Source of the DNA: Ruminococcus flavefaciens
Lineage (GTDB): Bacteria; Bacillota; Clostridia; Oscillospirales; Ruminococcaceae
Direction: 5' to 3'
DNA length: 64,000 bases
Assembly (NCBI RefSeq): GCF_900108555.1
Contig: NZ_FNWV01000001.1
Location: forward strand, 124,001-188,000
Below are positions 33,321-45,687 of the stretch, in pieces; the stretch's first letter is position 1; the number at the start of each line of letters is the position of its first letter. The position numbers were made by a program, and so were the translations under genes. Under the pieces are notes generated by a model that was not told the origin of the DNA, did not search any database, and saw only the letters and a list, made by a program, of their open reading frames with translations.

Positions 33321-33349
33321 ATTATATCACATTTTTCTATGAATAGCAA
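33321..33349 (-). promoter_or_regulatory. sigma-A promoter of the Shango-like operon
   Basis: TTGCTA, 17 bp ending in TGTGA, TATAAT, 34 bases before the first gene; expression looks constitutive. Confidence 0.75.
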
Positions 33350-33365
33350 CACTAATAATAAAGAA

Positions 33366-33386
33366 AGGAGCGGTTTGACCGCTCCT
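33366..33386 (-). terminator. Terminator of the V-ATPase operon
   Basis: AGGAGCGGT / ACCGCTCCT with a TTG loop, then TTCTTTATT on the minus strand. Confidence 0.85.
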
Positions 33387-33389
33387 GTT

Positions 33390-34040
33390 TTAATGATATT
33401 TATGACTGTCTTTAAGCACCATGTCTTTAACTTTCATAAGTGATGTAGTAGTACTTCTTTCATTCTCTGAAAGCTTCATGGTGATATACTTTATCGTTTC
33501 CTCATAATCAGGTATCATGATATGCTCAAGTGCATTAACACGGCGACGAGTCTTTTCTATCTCATCAGCCATGAGCTGACAAGCTTTCTCAACTTCTGCA
33601 AGCCTTATCATCTTAGGCAAAACAGAGTTCAGAGCACTGACCGCACCGTCAAGGTCGATAGATGTGAAAGCCATACCGTATGAGTATATGTCGTTTGTAT
33701 CGCCTGAACGAAACTTAGTCTGAAATTCTGGGATATAAACGCTCATTACGTTCTTTTCGGTCACTTCAAGCTCAACTTCCTGCTTCGGCAGCATAAGAGC
33801 TGTTTCAAGCACTTCTCTCTGCATAACCGAACCAGCAACAGCCATATACCTGTTTGCTTCTGAAATTGCAGCTTCGACCTCAGTTCTCAGTTTACGGTTC
33901 TCCTTTATGAGATTCATAAACTGCCTCATAAGCTCATCTCTCTTGTCTTTAAGGAGCTTATGTCCTCTTCGTGCGGAAGTGAGCTTCTTTTTGAGCTTGC
34001 TAAGCTCCATTCGGGTGGGATTAACATTTAGTCTTGCCAA
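33390..34040 (-). CDS. ntpD: V-type ATPase subunit D (central stalk)
   Basis: Central rotor shaft that links the A3B3 head to the membrane ring. 216 residues, almost all two long coiled-coil helices: N-terminal (LNVNPTRMELSKLKKKL) and C-terminal, with MADEIEKTRRRVNALEHIMIP, the conserved family signature. Last gene of the nine-gene operon, followed by a terminator. It starts 10 bases after the ntpB stop. Confidence 0.93.
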   Translation of the reverse strand: MARLNVNPTRMELSKLKKKLTSARRGHKLLKDKRDELMRQFMNLIKENRKLRTEVEAAISEANRYMAVAGSVMQREVLETALMLPKQEVELEVTEKNVMSVYIPEFQTKFRSGDTNDIYSYGMAFTSIDLDGAVSALNSVLPKMIRLAEVEKACQLMADEIEKTRRRVNALEHIMIPDYEETIKYITMKLSENERSTTTSLMKVKDMVLKDSHKYH

Positions 34041-34050
34041 TCAGCTCACC

Positions 34051-35427
34051 TCATTTCTGAGTATCATAATACTTTACAAGATATTCCTCTCTTATTCTGC
34101 GCAGCTCACTTCTCGGAAGAAGTTTAAGCAGTTCCCAGCCGATAGAAAGAGTCTCCTCAATGCTTCTGTTGTTTTCAAAGCCCTGAGAAACATATCTCTT
34201 CTCAAATTCATCTGCAAACTTTGCGTAAAGCAGATCTGTAGGTGTAAGAGCAGCTTCACCAAGTACTACCATGAGCTCCTTGGCGTCTTTTCCTCGCGCA
34301 TATGCCGAGAAAAGCTGGTTCATGGTATCGGAATGATCTGCTCGTGTCTTTCCTTCACCTATACCCTTATCCTTGAGTCGTGAAAGTGACGGAAGAACAT
34401 CTACAGGTGGATTTATGCCCTTTCTGTAAAGCTCACGGGAGAGAATTATCTGTCCCTCTGTGATATATCCTGTAAGGTCGGGGATAGGGTGAGTTTTATC
34501 GTCCTCAGGCATAGTGAGTATCGGTATCATTGTGATACTTCCCTCTTTGCCGTTCTGACGGCCTGCACGTTCATATATAGTTGCAAGATCGGTATACATA
34601 TAACCAGGATATCCACGTCTTCCCGGAACTTCCTTACGTGCGGCTGATACCTCACGAAGAGCATCGGCATAGTTAGTGATATCCGTAAGGATAACAAGTA
34701 CGTGCATACCTTTCTCAAATGCAAGATATTCGGCAGCTGTAAGTGCCATTTTAGGTGTAGCAAGTCGCTCGATAGCAGAGTCGTTTGCAAGATTGATGAA
34801 CAGTACTGTTCTGTCAAGTGCGCCTGTGCTCTTGAAGCTCTGAACGAAGTATTCCGACTCTTCAAATGTAATACCCATTGCTGCGAAAACAACGGCAAAC
34901 TGCTCGTCTTTTCCGCGTACCTTTGCCTGTCTTGCTATCTGAGCAGCAAGCTGTGCGTGCGGAAGTCCGCTGGCAGAGAAAATAGGGAGCTTCTGACCTC
35001 TTACAAGAGTGTTGAGTCCGTCAATAGCAGATACACCTGTCTGGATAAACTCCTGAGGATATCTTCTTGCAACAGGATTCATAGGAAGTCCGTTAACATC
35101 GAGACGCATTTCGGGGATTATCTCAGGACCGTCATCTATAGGTCTGCCAAGTCCGTCAAAAACTCGTCCCAGCATATCCTCGGATACACCAAGCTCCATC
35201 TGATGACCTGAGAAAACAACACTGCTGTCCTGAAGATTTATACCTGCGGCGTTCTCAAACAGCTGTACAAGAGCATTTGTGCCGTCTATCTCAAGTACAC
35301 GGCAGCGTCTTTTTTCGCCGTTTTTAAGTCTTATTTCAGCAAGCTCACCATAGGTAACGTTCTCAACGTCCTTGACCAGCAGCAGAGGACCTGCTGCTTC
35401 TTCAATTGTTCTGTATTCTCTTGGCAT
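34051..35427 (-). CDS. ntpB: V-type ATPase subunit B (non-catalytic)
   Basis: Regulatory nucleotide-binding subunit that alternates with A in the hexameric head. 458 residues with the usual three parts: N-terminal beta barrel (to about 75), nucleotide-binding core and helical C-terminal part. The P-loop position reads [11 protein letters not shown] in place of a GKT Walker A, as is normal for B subunits, with [17 protein letters not shown] near residue 350 as the family marker. The start codon overlaps the ntpA stop by 1 base. Confidence 0.95.
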   Translation of the reverse strand: MPREYRTIEEAAGPLLLVKDVENVTYGELAEIRLKNGEKRRCRVLEIDGTNALVQLFENAAGINLQDSSVVFSGHQMELGVSEDMLGRVFDGLGRPIDDGPEIIPEMRLDVNGLPMNPVARRYPQEFIQTGVSAIDGLNTLVRGQKLPIFSASGLPHAQLAAQIARQAKVRGKDEQFAVVFAAMGITFEESEYFVQSFKSTGALDRTVLFINLANDSAIERLATPKMALTAAEYLAFEKGMHVLVILTDITNYADALREVSAARKEVPGRRGYPGYMYTDLATIYERAGRQNGKEGSITMIPILTMPEDDKTHPIPDLTGYITEGQIILSRELYRKGINPPVDVLPSLSRLKDKGIGEGKTRADHSDTMNQLFSAYARGKDAKELMVVLGEAALTPTDLLYAKFADEFEKRYVSQGFENNRSIEETLSIGWELLKLLPRSELRRIREEYLVKYYDTQK

Positions 35428-37196
35428 CAGTCTTCCTCCTTAGTGAGCAGGTCATTTAGCTCTGAGGAGATCTCCACACTGAGCTTTTCAAATTCTGCAT
35501 CTGTTTTTTCTTCTTCAACATATTTGAAACGGCCTATCTTTTCTCTTACTGCAAGGTTTGCAACACTTTCAATGTCTGCACCCTTTTCGACTGCATTGGC
35601 TGCTTCATCGTTGAAATTTAGTATGAGTTTCATCATGTAAAGCTGTTTTTTCAGGCTTGTATAGGTATCAACTTCATGGAATGCAAGCTGATGGAGGAAG
35701 TCCTCACGTATAGAACGTGCAGTCTCCATTTTAAGTCTGTCCTTTGACGAAAGAGCGTCCATACCGATAAGCTTTACTATTTCCTTGAGTTCGGCTTCAT
35801 CATGGAGTATAGACATAAATCTTGCTCTTGACTTCATCCAGTCCTTTGATACGTTATTATTATACCAGTCAGCCAGTGAATCCGCATAAAGTGAATAGCT
35901 TGTGAGCCAGTTTATTGCAGGGAAGTGTCTCTGATATGCAAGGTTTGCATCGAGTCCCCAGAAAACCTTTACTATACGAAGTGTAGCCTGTGAAACAGGT
36001 TCTGAGATATCACCGCCTGGAGGCGAAACAGCTCCGATAACTGAAAGTGCTCCTTCCCTGCCGTCAGTACCGTTTGAGATAACTCGTCCTGCACGCTCGT
36101 AGAACTGAGCAAGACGGCTTCCGAGGTAAGCAGGGTAACCTTCATCGCCCGGCATTTCTTCAAGTCGTCCTGACATTTCACGGAGAGCCTCAGCCCAACG
36201 TGATGTGGAATCTGCCATAAGAGCTACTGAATAGCCCATATCACGGTAGTATTCTGCAATTGTTATACCTGTATATACAGAAGCCTCACGGGCTGCAACA
36301 GGCATATCCGAAGTATTTGCTATAAGAACGGTTCTTTCCATAAGTGATTTTCCCGTATGTGGGTCGATAAGCTCAGGGAATTCGTTAAGAACGTCCGTCA
36401 TTTCGTTGCCGCGCTCGCCGCAGCCGATATATACGATGATATCAGCCTCAGCCCATTTTGCAAGCTGATGCTGAGTTACAGTTTTACCGCTTCCGAAAGG
36501 TCCCGGGATAGCTGCAACACCGCCCTTTGCTATAGGGAAAAGGCAGTCAACAACACGCTGACCTGTTACAAGTGGCATATCGGGTGAAAGCTTCTTCTTA
36601 TACGGTCTGCCTCGTCTTACAGGCCATTTCTGTATAAGTGAAAGCTCCTTTTCGCCTTTTTCTGTTTCTATGATGCAAACAGTGTCATCTGCATGGAACT
36701 CTCCCTCGGATATCTTTTTGATCGTACCTTCAATGCCGTTTGGCACCATTATCTTATGGAGAACTATATCAGTCTCGGGAACTGTACCGATAATATCTCC
36801 ACCGACCACCTTATCGCCTGCTTTTACAGAAGGTGTGAATTTCCAGAGAGGTTCACGTTTAAGTGAGGGCACTTCTACACCTCTTGCAATGTTATTGCCG
36901 CAAACCTTTCGTATATCATCAAGTGGACGCTGGATACCGTCAAAAATACTTCCGATAAGTCCAGGACCAAGCTCAACGCTCATAGGTTCGCCTGTTGATT
37001 CAACTGCCTCACCTGTACCGAGACCTGATGTTTCCTCATAAACCTGTATGGAAGCACGATCACCGTGCATTTCTATTATCTCACCGATAAGACGCTTTTC
37101 ACTAACTCTAACAACGTCGAACATATTAGCATCTCTCATACCTTCGGCAACTACAAGAGGTCCTGATATCTTTACTACTGTACCTTTGCTGTTCAT
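35427..37196 (-). CDS. ntpA: V-type ATPase subunit A (catalytic)
   Basis: Catalytic subunit that binds and hydrolyses (or makes) ATP. 589 residues with the long non-homologous insertion (about 115-185) that marks V/A-type A subunits. The Walker A is GPFGSGKT near residue 231, and GERGNEM and the [14 protein letters not shown] segment hold the catalytic Glu and Ser/Arg contacts. Part of the operon in the order H/G-I-K-E-C-F-A-B-D. Direction of use (Na+ or H+ pumping against ATP synthesis) cannot be told from this gene. Confidence 0.96.
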   Translation of the reverse strand: MNSKGTVVKISGPLVVAEGMRDANMFDVVRVSEKRLIGEIIEMHGDRASIQVYEETSGLGTGEAVESTGEPMSVELGPGLIGSIFDGIQRPLDDIRKVCGNNIARGVEVPSLKREPLWKFTPSVKAGDKVVGGDIIGTVPETDIVLHKIMVPNGIEGTIKKISEGEFHADDTVCIIETEKGEKELSLIQKWPVRRGRPYKKKLSPDMPLVTGQRVVDCLFPIAKGGVAAIPGPFGSGKTVTQHQLAKWAEADIIVYIGCGERGNEMTDVLNEFPELIDPHTGKSLMERTVLIANTSDMPVAAREASVYTGITIAEYYRDMGYSVALMADSTSRWAEALREMSGRLEEMPGDEGYPAYLGSRLAQFYERAGRVISNGTDGREGALSVIGAVSPPGGDISEPVSQATLRIVKVFWGLDANLAYQRHFPAINWLTSYSLYADSLADWYNNNVSKDWMKSRARFMSILHDEAELKEIVKLIGMDALSSKDRLKMETARSIREDFLHQLAFHEVDTYTSLKKQLYMMKLILNFNDEAANAVEKGADIESVANLAVREKIGRFKYVEEEKTDAEFEKLSVEISSELNDLLTKEED

Positions 37197-37217
37197 TTCT
37201 GCTTATCCGCCTCTTTT

Positions 37218-37529
37218 CTAATTAAGTATATCAGAGCCTACAGCCTTTTCAACTGCATCATGCAAAGCTCTCATGCCGTCGCCTGTATTACCTTCGATGG
37301 CAGGTATAAGGACTATTGAGGGCAGCTTGCTGCTCCGATATTTATTTATTGTATCGCTTACAAGTGCAGCGGCAGGCTCTGTGATGTAGATCACCGCAAA
37401 GTCATTGGCTGCAAGCCTTGAAATAAGCTTTGTAATTTTTTCAGGTTCGGTCTCACGGAATACCGAAAGCCCAAGAGCTGCAAATCCTGACACACTTGCG
37501 CTGTCACCGATAACTGCTGCTTTATACAT
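37218..37529 (-). CDS. ntpG: V-type ATPase subunit F (central stalk)
   Basis: 103-residue Rossmann-like subunit that binds the D shaft and can regulate hydrolysis. It begins MYKAAVIGDSASVSGFAALGL, the typical F-subunit N-terminus, with DFAVIYITE in the middle and PSIVLIPAIEGN (near 80), the conserved Pro segment. The symbol follows Enterococcus hirae, where this subunit is NtpG. The start overlaps the end of the C subunit gene by 8 bases. Confidence 0.88.
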   Translation of the reverse strand: MYKAAVIGDSASVSGFAALGLSVFRETEPEKITKLISRLAANDFAVIYITEPAAALVSDTINKYRSSKLPSIVLIPAIEGNTGDGMRALHDAVEKAVGSDILN

Positions 37530-38466
37530 ATAGCTTTCTCATCCTTTCCGTGATAGTTTCCTTATCAGCACCGAACTCCTTACATACTGATAAGATCCTA
37601 AGATTTTTTATCTCTGTCTCCTTGGCAATATAATATGCTGCAAGAGGATCTGAGCCGAAAGCCTGCGAACGTGCTCCGTCAGCAAGCTCCATAATTACAT
37701 CATCGCACCACTTTTCATACTGTGCAGCCGAGTCTTTAAGAAGTGCAGCCGCATTTGCATAATCAGTAGTCTCAAGAAATCCGAAAAATCCTTCTGTACC
37801 GCTGAGTGCAGCCTTTATGAGCTCACTCTTTTCAAGCTCCTCACTTCCGCATACAGCCGTTTCCATGAACTGTGAGGATTTATTCAGCAGACAGCATCTG
37901 TAAGCAGTTTTTATATCTGAACATACAGTTGTAAGCTTAGCATACTGCTGCATAAACTCTCCGCCGAACTTTTCCGCACTTTTCTGCATTGCCTTTAAAG
38001 CAGCTGTATCAATAAGTGAATCGGAAAGCTGTCCGTCAAGTGTTCGTGTTACGAGCTCGTAAGCTTCAGCTGCTGCATCACGCATATACTCGGGAAGAGC
38101 ATCGTATTCCTTTGAATTTATGGCTTCTGTAAGAACAGAGAGCTCAACGTTTGAAGGTGATATATAGTACTGCTGAGGATCTCTGTTTGAAATGATCGCC
38201 TTTAATACAGCTTTAAGATTATGAAAATCGTTTCTGTAAAGCAGTATCTCCAGTTCCTTGCAATCAGGAGCATATTCCCTTAGCATATTCCATACATCTT
38301 CAAGATCTTCTGATTTTGCTCCGCCGCCGTTTTTAGAAGCAATGATAGAATTGACCTCTGCCTTGCTTCTTGCGTTGATAAGCTGATCCATATCGCTCTT
38401 TCCGAGGAGCGTGTTCTCCATAGCTCTTACAGCTCCGACAGCATTTGCGTATTTTGTTCCGTTCAT
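37522..38466 (-). CDS. ntpC: V-type ATPase subunit C (socket between stalk and ring)
   Basis: 314 residues, all helical, of the V/A-type C (Vo d) family: a funnel-shaped adaptor that seats the central stalk on the K ring. YANAVGAVRAMENTLLGKSDMDQLI at the start and LLYRNDFHNLKAVLKAI near 110 are family-typical. 8-base overlap with the next gene; 8 bases behind the E subunit gene. Confidence 0.9.
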   Translation of the reverse strand: MNGTKYANAVGAVRAMENTLLGKSDMDQLINARSKAEVNSIIASKNGGGAKSEDLEDVWNMLREYAPDCKELEILLYRNDFHNLKAVLKAIISNRDPQQYYISPSNVELSVLTEAINSKEYDALPEYMRDAAAEAYELVTRTLDGQLSDSLIDTAALKAMQKSAEKFGGEFMQQYAKLTTVCSDIKTAYRCCLLNKSSQFMETAVCGSEELEKSELIKAALSGTEGFFGFLETTDYANAAALLKDSAAQYEKWCDDVIMELADGARSQAFGSDPLAAYYIAKETEIKNLRILSVCKEFGADKETITERMRKLYV

Positions 38467-38474
38467 GCTATCAC

Positions 38475-39068
38475 CTACCTGAACAGCACTCGTGCAGCTG
38501 TATCTCTGATCTCATCTTTTTCCGATTCAACGATGGCTCTGAAGCTGCAATTTTCAGATATAAGCCCATAGCTGAGTATAAATCCGTCATCTATGTCGGC
38601 AGGTTCTTTTGAAAGCTGTATGCTTCCGCCCTTTTCAGCAGCAAAAGAATTGAGCTCACTTTCAAAGTCCTTTGGTACTCTTGCAAGATCAGCCTTTCCA
38701 AGACCTATAACGCCCTTATCGGACTGTATATGGCCCTTGGCAAGTTTAAGGATAAGATCAAAATATTCCTTATCAGGAAGTTTTTTCAGCTTATCTATAG
38801 TCTTTTCAATAGTTTCATCAATAAGTTCAACTTTACAAGCCAGTATTTTTCTCTTCATTGCGGCATCTGCTGAGGCGCATGAATTTTCAAAATCCTTTTC
38901 AGCCTGAGCTTTGGATCTAGCGAGGTGCTCCTCATAAGCCTTCTGAGCTTTTTCGTTGCCCTCGTTCTGTATTCTGCGAGCCTTGTCTGCCGCAGCCTTC
39001 ATAATACTGTCTTCTGCCTGTTTCTGCTGAGCTTCGATGAGGTTCAGGATATCGTCAAGTCCTGACAT
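38475..39068 (-). CDS. ntpE: V-type ATPase subunit E (peripheral stalk)
   Basis: 197 residues. The N-terminal half (about 1-90) is a Lys/Glu/Ala-rich coiled coil of the right-handed kind seen in E subunits; the C-terminal half (about 100-197) is a mixed domain that caps the head. It pairs with the small H/G-type coiled-coil subunit at the other end of the operon. Confidence 0.88.
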   Translation of the reverse strand: MSGLDDILNLIEAQQKQAEDSIMKAAADKARRIQNEGNEKAQKAYEEHLARSKAQAEKDFENSCASADAAMKRKILACKVELIDETIEKTIDKLKKLPDKEYFDLILKLAKGHIQSDKGVIGLGKADLARVPKDFESELNSFAAEKGGSIQLSKEPADIDDGFILSYGLISENCSFRAIVESEKDEIRDTAARVLFR

Positions 39069-39081
39069 ATCTCCACCTCCA

Positions 39082-41521
<2,440 letters not shown>

Positions 41522-41555
41522 ATTTTACATCACTCTCCTTTTCACAAAGCTAAAT

Positions 41556-41864
41556 TCAGAAAAATCTACTTATTATTTCATTAACAGCTGACTCCATATT
41601 TTTCTCAGCAAGCTGCTTTATACTGCCGATCTTTTTCGTACATTCGCTCTCCGCATTTTTCTCGTATTCTTTCAGCTTTTCATTATATCCTTCTCTGATC
41701 TTTACAGCCTCTGAAGTAGCTTCTGCGATCTTTTTCTGAATAGCAAGTGAAGAACTGCCCGAGGCAGAACTGATTATATCATCGCGCTGCCTGCGTGCTT
41801 CGGCATTTTTCTTGTCGGATATCGCCTCAGCTTCAAGTATCTTTTTTACAGCTTCTGATGCCAT
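41556..41864 (-). CDS. ntpF: V-type ATPase peripheral-stalk coiled-coil subunit (H/G type)
   Basis: 102 residues, charged and Ala-rich, a single long helix (EAVKKILEAEAISDKKNAEARRQ onward), like the H/G subunit that pairs with E in the outer stalk. The symbol follows the first gene of the E. hirae ntp operon. The ATG at 41864 has AAAAGGAGGCG before it; the longer open frame to 42023 runs through the promoter and a terminator and is not used. First gene of the operon. Confidence 0.82.
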   Translation of the reverse strand: MASEAVKKILEAEAISDKKNAEARRQRDDIISSASGSSSLAIQKKIAEATSEAVKIREGYNEKLKEYEKNAESECTKKIGSIKQLAEKNMESAVNEIISRFF

Positions 41865-41883
41865 TAAAACGCCTCCTTTTAAA

Positions 41884-41939
41884 AATGACCGTCGGTCATT
41901 CATCTTCCTTAGTATATCACAAATGATATAGGCAGTCAA
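41884..41939 (-). promoter_or_regulatory. V-ATPase operon promoter with TetR-type palindrome in the leader
   Basis: Minus strand: TTGACT (41934-41939), 17 bp ending in TGTGA, TATACT (41911-41916). Directly downstream of the expected start of transcription lies AATGACC-GTC-GGTCATT (41884-41900), a 7-bp-arm palindrome of the kind bound by many TetR-family repressors. In RNA it could also form a short hairpin 20 bases before the start codon. No tetR gene is in the window. Confidence 0.72.
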
Positions 41940-41975
41940 TAGACAAAATGTTAATAAGTTCTGAAAATAAACAGA

Positions 41976-42006
41976 AAGGGAGCCTTCCCTACAGACAGCT
42001 CCCTTG
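41976..42006 (-). terminator. Terminator of the hisS-aspS-nudix unit
   Basis: AAGGGAGC / GCTCCCTT stem with a 14-base loop, followed on the minus strand by TCTGTTTATTTTC. Confidence 0.72.
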
Positions 42007-42085
42007 CAAATATCCATTGACAATTAATATTATACCTCAAACATATAAAAATGTCAATAAAAATTTTTCAATTTTAAATTAATTT

Positions 42086-42544
42086 TTATACACCAAATAT
42101 CTCATACTCCCCTGCTTTTAAGGAAATCGACTTATAATCTCCTTTTTCAAGGGTATTTTCACGATCTTTGATATATGCGTTAAGGATCGCACGGCTCATA
42201 TTAGTGATATCGCTCCTCATTACAGCTTCCTCAGGTGTAAGGAGCAATACTTCACTGTTTTCATAGCCGTCCGAAACAGGTTCTCCCGATATATATTTAA
42301 GGCGAAATACTATTATCCACTGCTCTGAACGGAACTGGACCGCAAAAACCGACTGAGCTTCTGCGTTAACGCCTGTTTCCTCAAAGAATTCACGCTTTAC
42401 CGCATCAGAGGGAAGTTCCCCCTCCTTGACGTAGCCTCCCGGGATAAGTATACGTTCCTTTGCAGGACCATATGTATGTCTTACGAAAAGAATCTTGCCG
42501 TCAATATCGAGAATACCGCATACTGCGTAAAAACGATTACTCAT
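42086..42544 (-). CDS. Nudix hydrolase
   Basis: 152 residues. The Nudix box is complete: GGYVKEGELPSDAVKREFFEETGV (residues near 37-60), with the REFFEE metal-binding glutamates. Such enzymes hydrolyse nucleoside diphosphate-linked compounds; the substrate cannot be predicted. The last 40 residues extend past the usual fold. The start overlaps the end of aspS by 8 bases, so it is translated with it. Confidence 0.88.
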   Translation of the reverse strand: MSNRFYAVCGILDIDGKILFVRHTYGPAKERILIPGGYVKEGELPSDAVKREFFEETGVNAEAQSVFAVQFRSEQWIIVFRLKYISGEPVSDGYENSEVLLLTPEEAVMRSDITNMSRAILNAYIKDRENTLEKGDYKSISLKAGEYEIFGV

Positions 42545-44315
42545 CTTCTTTTTTCACTACGCTTATTCCGAGGACTTCAAGGCTCTCGTCATCAACAGCA
42601 GACGGACATTCGGACATGAGCTCGCTCGCATTCTGTACCTTAGGGAACGCTGTTACATCACGGAGACTGTCAGCCTTGCACATTATCATTGCAAGTCTGT
42701 CAAGACCGATACCCATTCCGCCGTGAGGTGGTGCGCCATAGCGATAAGCATCAACAAGGAAACCGAATTTAGCCTGTATCTCTTCATCTGTCATGCCAAG
42801 TGCCTCAAACATTTTCTGCTGGAGCTCAAAATCAGTTATACGCATTGAACCGCTTGAAAGCTCAGTACCGTTAAGTACCAGATCCCATGCCTTTGCACGA
42901 ACATTAGCAGGATCAGTGTCAAGATAACCGAGGCATTCTTCCATAGGCATTGTAAATGGGTGGTGTGCTGCTACCCATGTATTATTTTCATCATCATACT
43001 CGAAGAAAGGCATTTCTGTTATCCAGAGGAAGTTGTAAACATCATCAGGAATAACATCGAGTTTCTTGCCGCAGATAAGTCTGATAGCTCCCAGTGTTGA
43101 AAGAACTGTCTTTGTCTTATCAGCACAAATAAGAACAAGGTCTCCCTCGTGTGCATCAACTGCTGCGCATATCTTTTCAAGCTCACCGTCTTTAAGGAAC
43201 TTTTTGAATGAACAGTTAGGCTCATCTGCCCAGCGAATGTAGGCAAGTCCCTTTGCGCCAATGCCCTTAGCATGGTCAACAAGCTTGTCGATCTCCTTAC
43301 GAGTATATGTTGCTGCACCGTTCTTTACGTTGATAGCACGTACAGTGCCGCCGTCCTCGATAGCTCCCTTGAATACAACGAAATCTATGTCCTTTACAGT
43401 ATCAGTGATATCCTGTATCTCAAATCCGAAACGTGTATCAGGCTTGTCCGAACCGTAACGGTTCATAGCATCAGCAAATGTAAGTCTTGGAAGCGGAGTT
43501 GGAACATCAACGCCCATAACTTCCTTGAATACACGCTGGATAAATCCTTCAACGCACTCCTGTATATCCTCCGCGTCAACAAAGGACATCTCAAGGTCTA
43601 TCTGTGTGAACTCAGGCTGACGGTCTGCACGAAGGTCCTCGTCACGGAAGCAGCGAGCAAGCTGTATGTATCTGTCATAGCCTGATACCATAAGAAGCTG
43701 CTTGTATATCTGCGGAGACTGTGGAAGTGCATAGAATTTGCCCTGATGTACTCTTGACGGGATAAGATAATCTCTTGCGCCCTCTGGTGTGGACTTCATC
43801 ATCATAGGTGTCTCTATTTCAAGGAAACCCTTCTCATAGAAGTACTCACGTGTAACTTTAGCTATCTCATGACGCTTGATGATATTCTCCTGGAGAGGTG
43901 CGCGTCTGAGGTCGAGGTAACGGTATTTAAGACGAAGCTCGTCATTTACCTTTGTCTCGTTTACGATCTCAAAAGGAGGTGTCTGAGCCTTTGCAAGTAC
44001 TCTGAGGTCATTTACAAATATCTCAACATTACCTGTTTTTAGCTTATCGTTTTTGCTTTCACGCTCACGAACTTCGCCCTTAGCCATAAGAACGTATTCG
44101 CTCTTGCATGAAGCTGCCTTATCAAATATCTCACGGTCAGTCTCGTCATTGAAAAGGAGCTGAACAACGCCTGTTCTGTCTCTTAATACAATGAAGATAA
44201 CGCCGCCTTTATCTCTTATTCTGTCAACAAAGCCGCCTACAACGACTTCCTTGCCAACTTCGGTCACTTCGCCACAGTAATGTGTACGCTTTAAACCTTT
44301 CATACTGTCTGCCAT
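42537..44315 (-). CDS. aspS: Aspartyl-tRNA synthetase
   Basis: Charges tRNA(Asp) with aspartate; 592 residues, a bacterial-type class II synthetase. An N-terminal OB-fold anticodon-binding domain (about 1-110, with GFVDRIRDKGGVIFIVLRDR), the catalytic core with motif 2 (ARCFRDEDLRADRQPEFTQID) and motif 3 (GMGIGLDRLAMI), and the bacterial GAD insertion between. The gatCAB genes elsewhere in the window raise the question of whether it is discriminating, and this cannot be settled by eye. The ATG at 44315 has GGAGG in front, lying inside the hisS end; the longer open frame upstream is not used. Confidence 0.95.
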   Translation of the reverse strand: MADSMKGLKRTHYCGEVTEVGKEVVVGGFVDRIRDKGGVIFIVLRDRTGVVQLLFNDETDREIFDKAASCKSEYVLMAKGEVRERESKNDKLKTGNVEIFVNDLRVLAKAQTPPFEIVNETKVNDELRLKYRYLDLRRAPLQENIIKRHEIAKVTREYFYEKGFLEIETPMMMKSTPEGARDYLIPSRVHQGKFYALPQSPQIYKQLLMVSGYDRYIQLARCFRDEDLRADRQPEFTQIDLEMSFVDAEDIQECVEGFIQRVFKEVMGVDVPTPLPRLTFADAMNRYGSDKPDTRFGFEIQDITDTVKDIDFVVFKGAIEDGGTVRAINVKNGAATYTRKEIDKLVDHAKGIGAKGLAYIRWADEPNCSFKKFLKDGELEKICAAVDAHEGDLVLICADKTKTVLSTLGAIRLICGKKLDVIPDDVYNFLWITEMPFFEYDDENNTWVAAHHPFTMPMEECLGYLDTDPANVRAKAWDLVLNGTELSSGSMRITDFELQQKMFEALGMTDEEIQAKFGFLVDAYRYGAPPHGGMGIGLDRLAMIMCKADSLRDVTAFPKVQNASELMSECPSAVDDESLEVLGISVVKKEDE

Positions 44316-44316
44316 T

Positions 44317-45651
44317 TTATTTATCCTCCCCTGTGAATGCGAACATTGAGCCGTTCTCATCGTCCATTATGTCGAGAACTTTATTGAAGTATTCATTCTC
44401 AAAATTTGCAGTAAATTTATCGTTAAGAAGTATCTCGGTCTCGTTGCCTGATTCCATTTCCTTGAGTCTTGCTTTACCTTCTACAAGCTCATTGTCACCG
44501 AGAACAACAGTATAAGCTGCACCTATCTTGTTTGCATACTTCATCTGAGCCTTGATACCTCTGCCCATAAGGTCATACTCTGCACAGTAACCGAACTCAC
44601 GCAGTCCCTTTGTGAGCTCCATTGCCTTTTCAAGTGCAGCATCGCCCATAGTGGCAAAGTAAATATCGCACTTCTTAGGTGTGAGGTAATCGCAGCCCTG
44701 CTTGTCCATAACGAGAAGAAGTCTCTCAATTCCCATTGCAAAGCCAAGTGCAGGGATATGCTGACCTCCGAGCTGTTCGATAAGTCCATCATATCTTCCG
44801 CCGCCGCAGACAGTACCCTGTGCGCCGATCTCGGTAGTAACGAATTCAAAAACAGTCTTTGTATAATAATCAAGACCTCTTACGATCTTTGGATTTACCT
44901 TATACTCGATACCAAGATTTGTAAGATATGTCTGAAGCTTCTTGAAGTGATCGTCACATTCCTCACAGAGATAATCTGTGATAAGCGGAGCATCTTTAGC
45001 GATCTCCTGACATATAGGGCTCTTACAGTCAAGAAGTCTCATAGGATTTTTTACAAGTCTTTCCTTGCAGGTATCGCAAAGCTCTTCCTTATGAGGCTCA
45101 AAATAAGCTTTGAGTGCTTCATGGTATTTAGCACGGCAGGTCGGACAGCCGATAGAATTGATATACAGCTCGATATTTTTAAGACCGAGTCTTGTGAGAA
45201 GTGTCTTGGCAAGCGAGATAACTTCTGCATCTGCTGTAGGAGCTGCACTTCCTGCCATTTCCAGTCCGAACTGGTGGAACTCACGGAGTCTGCCTGCCTG
45301 CGGACGCTCATGTCTGAAACACGAAAGCATATAAAATACCTTCTGCGGCAGTGCCTCATTGAGAAGTCCGTTCTGGAGCATTGCGCGGATAGTACCTGCT
45401 GTACCCTCAGGACGAAGAGTAAACTCTGTTTCCTTAGCCTTTACGGTATACATTTCCTTCTGAACAACATCAGTGGTCTCGCCTACAGAACGAAGGAAAA
45501 GGTCTGTATTCTCAAAAGTCGGTATACGTATTTCAGAGAAGCCGAAGCTTTCAGCAGTTTCTCTTGCTATCTTTTCGACTGTGTTCCATTTGTGAACGTC
45601 CTTTGGCAGAACATCTTCTGTACCGTTTGGACGTTTTATATTCATAGCCAT
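44317..45651 (-). CDS. hisS: Histidyl-tRNA synthetase
   Basis: Charges tRNA(His); class II synthetase. Motif 2 is TLRPEGTAGTIRAML, the histidine-specific loops are GLDYYTKTVFEF and GGGRYDGLIEQLGG, and motif 3 is ALGFAMGIERLLL. The C-terminal anticodon-binding domain (about 335-430) follows. An uncommon feature is a CxxC...CxxC-type cluster near 185-225 (CPTCRAKYHE, CDTCKERL, CQEIA, CEECDDHF), a possible zinc-binding insertion. The ATG at 45651 is 10 bases behind AGGAAAGG; the open frame also starts at a TTG at 45660 and a further ATG lies at 45645. It overlaps no gene but abuts aspS. Confidence 0.94.
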   Translation of the reverse strand: MAMNIKRPNGTEDVLPKDVHKWNTVEKIARETAESFGFSEIRIPTFENTDLFLRSVGETTDVVQKEMYTVKAKETEFTLRPEGTAGTIRAMLQNGLLNEALPQKVFYMLSCFRHERPQAGRLREFHQFGLEMAGSAAPTADAEVISLAKTLLTRLGLKNIELYINSIGCPTCRAKYHEALKAYFEPHKEELCDTCKERLVKNPMRLLDCKSPICQEIAKDAPLITDYLCEECDDHFKKLQTYLTNLGIEYKVNPKIVRGLDYYTKTVFEFVTTEIGAQGTVCGGGRYDGLIEQLGGQHIPALGFAMGIERLLLVMDKQGCDYLTPKKCDIYFATMGDAALEKAMELTKGLREFGYCAEYDLMGRGIKAQMKYANKIGAAYTVVLGDNELVEGKARLKEMESGNETEILLNDKFTANFENEYFNKVLDIMDDENGSMFAFTGEDK

Positions 45652-45687
45652 ATATTTCAAGCCTTTCCTGTTTGTTTTTTACATGAA

